A stretch of DNA of 9,912 nucleotides from Lachnospiraceae bacterium (GTDB lineage: Bacteria; Bacillota; Clostridia; Lachnospirales; Lachnospiraceae). Below the pieces are notes generated by a model. The model saw only the letters and a list, made by a program, of their open reading frames with translations. It did not search any database and was not told the origin of the DNA. Location: assembly GCA_017964055.1 (NCBI GenBank), contig JAGCSS010000299.1, forward strand, positions 1-9,912. The letters are read 5' to 3'. Made by a program: the position numbers and the translations under genes. Below, one piece after another: positions 1 through 4,490 of the stretch (position 1 is the stretch's first letter; every line of letters begins with the position of its first letter).

Positions 1-74
1 CGCAACCCCAGTGTTTATGCGGCTTTGCAGAGATTGTTTACCAAAGTTTACCATAAAATGGTTTTTGAAGACAT
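1..74. other. Unassigned sequence at left edge with a GTTTACC direct repeat
   Basis: I see no gene in this stretch. The heptamer GTTTACC occurs twice, at 36-42 and 46-52, with an exact 10-base period, so both copies would lie on the same face of the helix. Such spaced repeats can be protein-binding sites, for example recombinase arm sites beside tRNA genes, but nothing here shows that. It lies downstream of the minus-strand tRNA terminator, so it belongs to whatever unit continues to the left. Confidence 0.25.
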
Positions 75-114
75 AAAAGAAACTCGGGAACCCGCTTATT
101 TAGCGGATTCCCGA
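75..114 (-). terminator. Rho-independent terminator of the tRNA-Thr/tRNA-Pro unit
   Basis: Read on the minus strand, a 13-bp stem (bases 102-114 with 84-96, one G-U pair) closes a 5-base loop and is followed by a T-rich tail (GTTTCTTTT). It lies 13 bases past the tRNA-Pro 3' end. The stem is nearly symmetric and the plus side also carries a short T run (CTTTTC), so weak bidirectional action is possible. Confidence 0.9.
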
Positions 115-127
115 ACTTTTCAACTCG

Positions 128-202
128 TCGAGGTGACTGGACTTGAACCAGCGGCCTCCACGTCCCTAACGTGGCGCTCTAGCCAAACTGAGCCACACCT
201 CG
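128..202 (-). tRNA. tRNA-Pro(AGG)
   Basis: The minus strand folds into a full cloverleaf. It has a 7-bp acceptor (CGAGGTG/CACCTCG), T8-G9, a GCTC/GAGC D stem, an anticodon stem CCACG/CGTGG around the loop TTAGGGA, a 5-base variable loop, a T arm with TTCAAGT, and discriminator A. The anticodon is AGG with G37, which decodes proline CCU. CCA is not encoded. An A34 anticodon is unusual for a bacterial proline tRNA, where TGG, GGG and CGG are the common forms. It is cotranscribed with tRNA-Thr, 40 bases upstream. Confidence 0.93.
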
Positions 203-242
203 ATCACATATTAAATTGTACTGCAAAGCCAGCCAATTTAAG

Positions 243-315
<73 letters not shown>

Positions 316-345
316 AAGCCCAACCTCTTTCGAAGTCCGCAGATT

Positions 346-374
346 ATATTATCATCTTGAAACGGAAATGTCAA
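346..374 (-). promoter_or_regulatory. Promoter of the tRNA-Thr/tRNA-Pro unit
   Basis: On the minus strand a perfect -35 TTGACA (374-369) and a -10 TAATAT (351-346) are separated by 17 bases. Transcription would start near 339, about 24 bases before tRNA-Thr. The surrounding AT-rich stretch contrasts with the GC-rich genes. Confidence 0.85.
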
Positions 375-394
375 CATGAATTTTCGAAATTATT

Positions 395-423
395 AAAACA
401 ATTTTGCACTCTCCGGGGAGTGG
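395..423 (-). terminator. Possible weak terminator after the small acidic-protein gene
   Basis: About 16 bases past the stop of the 439-768 gene, a short stem CACTC/GAGTG with a 6-base loop is followed on the minus strand by AAAATTGTTTT. The stem is only 5 bp and the T run is interrupted, so it would be inefficient. It does separate that gene from the tRNA promoter. Confidence 0.4.
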
Positions 424-438
424 CCGAAAAGCCTGTAT

Positions 439-768
439 TTATGCGTCCTGGGCAGGCTCGTCGGAAGTGTCTCCCTCTGCGAGAGCCTTCTCGATCTCGC
501 CCGAGATCTCCTCGGTCAGGTCCACGATGAACTCATCCTCCTCGGATTTGGGTGCCTCTGCGGTGCCGTCCATGTCGGTGTAGTAGAACTCCATGTCGTA
601 CTTTTTGATCAGCATCTTGCAGAACTTGGCTGCCTCTTCCTCGGTCTCAAACAGGCGCGCCTGTCCGAGCATGTCGGTCAGTCCCGGCGACTCTGTGCCC
701 TGGACAACCTTTTTCTTGCCGGTAAAATAAGCGATACCCGTGGGAAAATCAATCTTCAGAACGTACAT
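439..768 (-). CDS. Small acidic hypothetical protein (109 aa)
   Basis: I do not recognise this protein family. The N-terminal half (residues 1-65) reads like a compact alpha/beta fold: a strand-rich opening with aromatic and basic residues (MYVLKIDFPTGIAYF, then GKKK), a helix (ETEEEAAKFCKMLIKKYD) and a strand (EFYYTD). The C-terminal 40 residues are strongly acidic, probably disordered or helical, with no signal peptide or membrane segment, so a cytosolic location is likely. The ATG is preceded by a modest GGGG about 6 bases upstream. The gene follows rlmB by 121 bases. In Bacillus subtilis the next gene would be yacP, but this protein does not resemble a NYN-domain nuclease. It has its own promoter and structured leader upstream, so it may be expressed separately from the cysES cluster. 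Confidence 0.75.
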   Translation of the reverse strand: MYVLKIDFPTGIAYFTGKKKVVQGTESPGLTDMLGQARLFETEEEAAKFCKMLIKKYDMEFYYTDMDGTAEAPKSEEDEFIVDLTEEISGEIEKALAEGDTSDEPAQDA

Positions 769-870
769 ATAAACCCCAAAACCTCATCCGCTTGGATTAG
801 CACTGCCATGGGCAGCTGCTACGGACACGGTATATAACCGCCGGCAGGCGATGTTCCCCTGCCTTGGCGG
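769..870 (-). promoter_or_regulatory. Structured 5' leader of the 439-768 gene
   Basis: The 97-100 base leader between the predicted start (about 865) and the ATG contains two hairpins on the minus strand. The first pairs GGCAGG (863-858) with CCTGCC (848-843) and can extend by CCGCC/GGCGG across an AA bulge. It may also serve as a terminator for readthrough from rlmB, although the following TTATAT is a poor U tract. The second pairs CTGCC with GGCAG around a 3-base loop (803-815), extended by GCA/TGC across one bulged base. I cannot match it to a known riboswitch class. Confidence 0.4.
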
Positions 871-871
871 A

Positions 872-900
872 ATTATAGCATAAAAACTGTTACTTGTCCA
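872..900 (-). promoter_or_regulatory. Extended -10 promoter for the 439-768 gene
   Basis: On the minus strand there is a perfect -10 TATAAT (877-872) preceded by TGC, the extended -10 signature, 17 bases after TGGACA (900-895). The -35 lies inside the last codons of rlmB. Transcription would begin near 865, directly at a strong hairpin. Confidence 0.7.
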
Positions 901-1636
901 ATGCGCGCTGACGCACGATCTCGTAAGCCAGGACACCCGCGGCAACAGAAGCGTTCAGCGAATCGATGTCGCCCTTCATAGGGATCGATGCGATGATGTC
1001 GCAGTGCTCGCGCACGAGGCGGGAAACGCCCTCACCCTCATTGCCGATCACCAGCCCGATGGGGCCTTTGAGATTACAGTTGTACATCGTATCCCCGCCC
1101 ATATCGGCACAGACGAACCAGAGTCCCTCTTTTTTGAGCTCCTCCATCGTGGCGGTCAGGTTCGTGACCTTGGCCACGGGAGTGTAATTCAATGCGCCCG
1201 CCGAGGTTTTTGCGACCGTGGACGTAAGTCCCACGGCGCGTCTCTTCGGGATGATGACTCCGTGTGCGCCGGCAAGGTTCGCGGTCCTGATGATCGCGCC
1301 CAGATTGTGCGGATCCTCGATGCCGTCCAGCATGAATATGAACGGCTGCTCGTTCTTGTCCCGCGCTGCCTTGAGGATATCTTCAACCGTCGCGTAATCA
1401 TAGGCCGCCGCAAAAGCGATGACGCCCTGATGATTGTGTGTCTGCGACATCTGGTCGAGTCTTTCCCTCGAAACCTTCTGGACGATCACGTCCTGCTTTG
1501 AGGCCTCGCGCAGAATGCTCTTAATCGGCCCGTCCTGGCAGTTTTCGAGGATAAACAGCTTATCTATCGTCCTGCCGGCCCTGAAGGCCTCTATGACCGC
1601 GTTACGGCCCTCTATCGTCAATTCTTCGAATCTCAT
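890..1636 (-). CDS. rlmB: 23S rRNA (guanosine-2'-O-)-methyltransferase, RlmB/TrmH family
   Basis: A SPOUT-class, S-adenosylmethionine-dependent methyltransferase. Family members of this type methylate the 2'-O of a guanosine in the 23S rRNA peptidyl-transferase region (Gm2251 in E. coli). Residues 1-75 form the L30e-like RNA-binding domain. Residues 98-245 are the knotted catalytic domain with motif 1 DPHNLGAIIRTA (108-119), motif 2 GLVIGNEGEG (194-203) and motif 3 SLNASVAAGV (226-235). The 248-residue length is normal. I chose the ATG at 1636 because GGAGGA lies 5 bases before it; a GTG 18 bases upstream overlaps the mrnC stop and has no ribosome site. It starts 14 bases after mrnC, consistent with cotranscription, and both products act on 23S rRNA. 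Exact target specificity within the TrmH group is inferred from gene neighbourhood. Confidence 0.95.
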   Translation of the reverse strand: MRFEELTIEGRNAVIEAFRAGRTIDKLFILENCQDGPIKSILREASKQDVIVQKVSRERLDQMSQTHNHQGVIAFAAAYDYATVEDILKAARDKNEQPFIFMLDGIEDPHNLGAIIRTANLAGAHGVIIPKRRAVGLTSTVAKTSAGALNYTPVAKVTNLTATMEELKKEGLWFVCADMGGDTMYNCNLKGPIGLVIGNEGEGVSRLVREHCDIIASIPMKGDIDSLNASVAAGVLAYEIVRQRALDK

Positions 1637-1641
1637 GTATA

Positions 1642-1647
1642 TCCTCC
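1642..1647 (-). promoter_or_regulatory. Shine-Dalgarno site setting the rlmB start
   Basis: GGAGGA on the minus strand sits 5 bases before the ATG at 1636. This favours that start over the upstream in-frame GTG at 1654. Confidence 0.85.
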
Positions 1648-1650
1648 GGA

Positions 1651-2088
1651 TCACTTTTCACAGCCGGTCCGATCCTGCTCCGGTGCGATGAGCTCGAGTA
1701 TCCGCCCTGTCTCACCCTTCAGATACAGGTATCCGAGCAGTGCCTCAAAGCCCGTGGCCGCGCGGTACTCCGCAACCGATGCGTTCTTCGGGATGCTCGC
1801 CGATTTCGCATTGCGTCCGCGGTGATAGACCGCGCGCTCGTCCTCGGTCAGCTTATCCTCTATGCCCTGCATGAGCTTTGCCTGGGCCCCCGCGCGCACC
1901 TGCGCCACGGCGGCTTTGTTCAGGTCGCTCACATGCATAATGCCCTGCTCAACGAGCGCCGACCTGATTATCAGCTCATAGATGCAGTCTCCGAGGTACG
2001 CGAGCGTAAGCCCCGGAATCGTCCTGGGGTCCTTTCTGTCAAGCCCGCGCGCCGCGATTATCTCGCTCAGTAAATCTGCGTCAGCCAA
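1651..2088 (-). CDS. mrnC: Mini-ribonuclease 3 (Mini-III)
   Basis: An RNase III catalytic domain lacking the double-stranded RNA-binding domain. In B. subtilis this enzyme trims double-stranded ends of 23S rRNA precursors. The sequence shows the RNase III signature LAYLGDCIYE (residues 29-38, with D34 and E38), the HRGRNAKS block (89-96) and EYRAATGFEALLGYLYL (107-123, with E115). These supply the acidic metal-binding residues expected of the family. The 145-aa length is typical. The start is a TTG, supported by AGGAG 8 bases upstream; no in-frame ATG fits. It lies 77 bases after cysS and 14 bases before rlmB, the conserved Firmicutes arrangement. It acts in the cytosol, probably as a dimer. 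Confidence 0.94.
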   Translation of the reverse strand: MADADLLSEIIAARGLDRKDPRTIPGLTLAYLGDCIYELIIRSALVEQGIMHVSDLNKAAVAQVRAGAQAKLMQGIEDKLTEDERAVYHRGRNAKSASIPKNASVAEYRAATGFEALLGYLYLKGETGRILELIAPEQDRTGCEK

Positions 2089-2096
2089 ATCCGTTT

Positions 2097-2101
2097 CTCC
2101 T
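2097..2101 (-). promoter_or_regulatory. Shine-Dalgarno site for the TTG start of mrnC
   Basis: AGGAG on the minus strand lies 8 bases before the TTG at 2088. It is the only good ribosome site in front of the conserved coding region. Confidence 0.75.
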
Positions 2102-2165
2102 GTTCCGTTGTGGTAACCGCTGCATTATATCTGCTGCCGATCCCTTTTCCTGCACTATGCCGGCG

Positions 2166-3578
2166 TCACGCCAGATGCCACTTGACGCCCTCTCTCGTAT
2201 CCTCGAGAACTACGCCCTTTTCAAGGAGCTTTGCTCTGATCTCGTCGGCCAGGGCGAAATTCTTTTCTTTTTTGGCCGCCTTGCGGAGCTCGATCTGCTC
2301 CTCGACGTAAGCCGCCAGCTCAGCGTCAACCTCAGGCTCCGCCGAAGCCTTCTCAACGGTCAGGTCGAGTCCGAGTACCTCGTCAAAGCTGTTGATGAGA
2401 GCTGCCTTCGTAGCCGCGCTCATATCAGCCTTTATCACGTCATATACGAGCGTGGTGGCCATCGAAGTGTTGATGTCGTTGCCGATCACGTCGATGAACT
2501 TTGCCTTCCACTCGTCAAATACGGCCTTGTCCGGAGCGGCGTCTCCTGCTTCCTTCGCTATCTCGACGCAGCGTTTCTTAAGCTTCTGGTATGCCGCGTT
2601 CGCATTGTCCAGAGCATCCCAGGAGAACTCGAGAGGCTTGCGGTAATGCGACTGAAGGCAGAAAAATCTGTAAACGAGCGGATCGTAGCCCTTTTCCTGA
2701 ACAACGGAAACGGTCAGGATATTGCCCTTTGACTTGCTCATCTTGCCCTCGCGGTCGTTGAGGTGCTGAACGTGGAACCAGTAATTGCACCACTTATGTC
2801 CGAGATAAGACTCGGACTGCGCGATCTCATTCGTGTGGTGCGGGAAAATGTTGTCCACGCCGCCGCAGTGAATGTCCATATATTCGCCGAGATGCTTCAT
2901 GCTGATGCACGAGCACTCGATATGCCAGCCGGGATATCCGACGCCCCAAGGGCTGTCCCACTTGAGCGCCTGGTCCTCAAATTTTGACTTGGTGAACCAG
3001 AGCACGAAATCGTTTTTGTTGCGCTTGTTGGGATCTTCGGTAACATCGTCGCGGACGCCCACCATGAGCTCGTCCTCGTTCTGCGCGCCGAAAACATAGT
3101 ATTCTTTAAGCTTTGATGTATCGAAATAAACATTCTCACCGGACTTGTATGCATAGCCCTTATCGAGAAGCTTTTCGATCATATGGATGAACTCGGGGAT
3201 GCAGTTGGTCGCGGGCTCCACGACATCGGGCGTCTTGATGTTGAGCTTTGCGCAGTCATCGAAGAAGCACTTCGTGTAGTATGCCGCGATCTCCATAACG
3301 GTCTTGTGCTCGCGCTGCGCGCCCTTGACCATCTTGTCCTCGCCGTTGTCGCCGTCATCCGAAAGATGTCCGACGTCGGTGATGTTCATGACTCTTTTTA
3401 CATCGTATCCGCTGTAACGCAGCGTCTTCTCAAGCACATCCTCGCAGATATAGCTGCGCAGGTTTCCGATGTGCGCGAAATGGTAAACCGTAGGGCCGCA
3501 GGTGTACATAGCGACCTTGCCTTCGACATTCGGAACGAACTCCTCAACGGTCCTTGTAAGTGTATTATAAAGTTTCAT
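2166..3578 (-). CDS. cysS: Cysteine--tRNA ligase
   Basis: A class I aminoacyl-tRNA synthetase that charges tRNA-Cys using ATP. The 470-residue length fits the family. The HIGH-equivalent is HIGN (36-39) and the KMSKS loop is KMSKS (279-283). The zinc site that selects cysteine is complete: C27 (in TCGPTVY), C222, H247 and E251 (in HHTNE). The C-terminal helical anticodon-binding region ends in the family's GVKW motif. The ATG at 3578 matches the conserved N terminus (MKLYNTLTR); an in-frame start 99 bases upstream lies inside cysE and adds non-conserved residues. Only one base separates the cysE TGA from this ATG, and its ribosome site AAGGAG is within cysE codons, so translation is probably coupled. 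Pairing with cysE links cysteine supply to cysteine charging. Confidence 0.97.
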   Translation of the reverse strand: MKLYNTLTRTVEEFVPNVEGKVAMYTCGPTVYHFAHIGNLRSYICEDVLEKTLRYSGYDVKRVMNITDVGHLSDDGDNGEDKMVKGAQREHKTVMEIAAYYTKCFFDDCAKLNIKTPDVVEPATNCIPEFIHMIEKLLDKGYAYKSGENVYFDTSKLKEYYVFGAQNEDELMVGVRDDVTEDPNKRNKNDFVLWFTKSKFEDQALKWDSPWGVGYPGWHIECSCISMKHLGEYMDIHCGGVDNIFPHHTNEIAQSESYLGHKWCNYWFHVQHLNDREGKMSKSKGNILTVSVVQEKGYDPLVYRFFCLQSHYRKPLEFSWDALDNANAAYQKLKKRCVEIAKEAGDAAPDKAVFDEWKAKFIDVIGNDINTSMATTLVYDVIKADMSAATKAALINSFDEVLGLDLTVEKASAEPEVDAELAAYVEEQIELRKAAKKEKNFALADEIRAKLLEKGVVLEDTREGVKWHLA

Positions 3579-3579
3579 T

Positions 3580-4278
3580 TCAGCAATTCTCCTTTTGTTC
3601 CTGCCGCAAACTGTCGGCCGCGCTGCCCTCACTGCAGTGCGCCCTGCATTTTGCGAGCTCATCTTTGAGCACTTCATTCTGGCTGCGCAGCTCGTTCAGA
3701 GCAGCCATAACGGGATCGGGCAGATGTACCTGATCCATAGTCTCTCTCGGGATGCGTACCTGATCGAGCTTAACTACACGACCGGGCACTCCGACTACCG
3801 TACAGTTCGCGGGTACCTCCTGAAGTACGACGGAGCCCGCGCCGATCAGCGAATTCTCGCCGACCGTGAACGATCCGAGCACCTTTGCGCCCGAGCCGAT
3901 CATGACATTGTCCCTGATGGTCGGATGGCGCTTGCCGGTCTCCTTACCGGTACCTCCCAAAGTCACGCCCTGATAGAGCGTCACATTGTCGCCGATGATC
4001 GTGGTCTCGCCTATCACCACTCCGGTGCCGTGATCGATGAAAAGTCCCTTTCCGATCGTGGCGCCCGGATGGATCTCTATGCCTGTCCTGCGCGCCGTGC
4101 GCTGTGAGAGCCAGCGTGCGAGGAAATAATGCTTTTTAAGATACAGTTTGTGTTCGAACCGGTGCCTGATTATCGCACGGAAGCCCGGGTAGAGGAAGAC
4201 CTCCCACGCCGACTTGGCCGCCGGGTCACGCTCCATCACGACCTGCATCTCCTCTTTGATGAAAGCTATTAAGCCCAT
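3580..4278 (-). CDS. cysE: Serine O-acetyltransferase
   Basis: Transfers acetyl from acetyl-CoA to L-serine, giving O-acetylserine for cysteine synthesis in the cytosol. An N-terminal helical region (1-60, with ERDPAAKS and FLYPGFRAI) precedes a left-handed beta-helix of hexapeptide repeats (about 66-165). Active-site residues are visible in IDHGTGVVIGET (D82, H83) and GKRHPTI (H118). After the domain comes a tail with a heptad-like helix (193-210) and three cysteines (C211, C215, C232), longer than the minimal Firmicutes enzyme. The ATG at 4278 was chosen because AAGGA lies 7 bases upstream; two in-frame ATGs at 4299 and 4305 have no ribosome site. It is followed by cysS one base after its stop and preceded by an inverted-repeat element in place of a recognisable T-box leader. 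Confidence 0.96.
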   Translation of the reverse strand: MGLIAFIKEEMQVVMERDPAAKSAWEVFLYPGFRAIIRHRFEHKLYLKKHYFLARWLSQRTARRTGIEIHPGATIGKGLFIDHGTGVVIGETTIIGDNVTLYQGVTLGGTGKETGKRHPTIRDNVMIGSGAKVLGSFTVGENSLIGAGSVVLQEVPANCTVVGVPGRVVKLDQVRIPRETMDQVHLPDPVMAALNELRSQNEVLKDELAKCRAHCSEGSAADSLRQEQKENC

Positions 4279-4285
4279 TTTTGAT

Positions 4286-4290
4286 TCCTT
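4286..4290 (-). promoter_or_regulatory. Shine-Dalgarno site setting the cysE start
   Basis: AAGGA on the minus strand is 7 bases before the ATG at 4278. The upstream in-frame ATGs at 4299 and 4305 have no comparable site. Confidence 0.75.
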
Positions 4291-4309
4291 ACTTTCCATT
4301 TTCATGAAT

Positions 4310-4490
4310 GATACTATTCACAGCTGTCCAAGAACACTCATAAACCTTCCGGCAAATGCCGGAAGACGCCGCTTACGCGGCTTATGTTTACTCGTTTATC
4401 TTGTCCAGCCTCCGCAGTATAACCTGTGCTGCTGCAAACCGCAAGCATGCTTGCGGTTTGTACCCTCACAGGTTATCTGTGAATAGTATC
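4310..4490. repeat. 181-bp element bounded by perfect 14-bp inverted repeats, with nested palindromes
   Basis: The ends GATACTATTCACAG (4310-4323) and CTGTGAATAGTATC (4477-4490) are perfect inverted repeats. Inside, a 10-bp stem (4419-4428 with 4467-4476) encloses a perfect 26-base palindrome (4435-4460). A second arm pairs 4324-4333 with 4399-4408 through a two-base internal loop, which is a tandem G-A pair on the minus strand. That arm carries two hairpins: an 8-bp stem with a 4-base loop (4346-4365) and a 5-bp stem (4368-4381), whose loop reads GTAA, a GNRA tetraloop, on the minus strand. The result is a multi-branched fold covering nearly the whole element. It abuts the lipoprotein stop codon and ends 31 bases before cysE. 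There is no ORF, no clear target-site duplication and no T tract. It could be a MITE-like non-autonomous transposon or a structured leader RNA; the sequence alone does not decide. Confidence 0.8.

Noticed and set aside
769..870. SRP RNA or a known riboswitch in the rlmB downstream interval
   Set aside because: The conserved SRP apical motif is absent and I could not fit any riboswitch core; only generic hairpins are visible.
1004..1501. 165-codon plus-strand ORF opposite rlmB, and similar long plus-strand ORFs opposite cysS, cysE and ispF
   Set aside because: They are antisense shadows of clearly conserved genes, an effect of GC-rich codon use; none has a ribosome site or recognisable motif.
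2124..2152. Perfect TATAAT on the minus strand between cysS and mrnC
   Set aside because: At 16-18 bases upstream there is no sequence resembling TTGACA, and no extended TGn, so I do not call a promoter.
3579..3677. Upstream in-frame start extending CysS by 33 residues
   Set aside because: The extension lies wholly inside cysE and is not family-like; MKLYN at 3578 matches the conserved CysRS N terminus.
4441..4472. T-box-like sequence (AGGGT...ACCGC) on the minus strand before cysE
   Set aside because: It resembles the T-box antiterminator core only partly. It sits at the very start of the leader, lacks the GG-ACC centre, and there is no room for a specifier stem upstream and no terminator after it.
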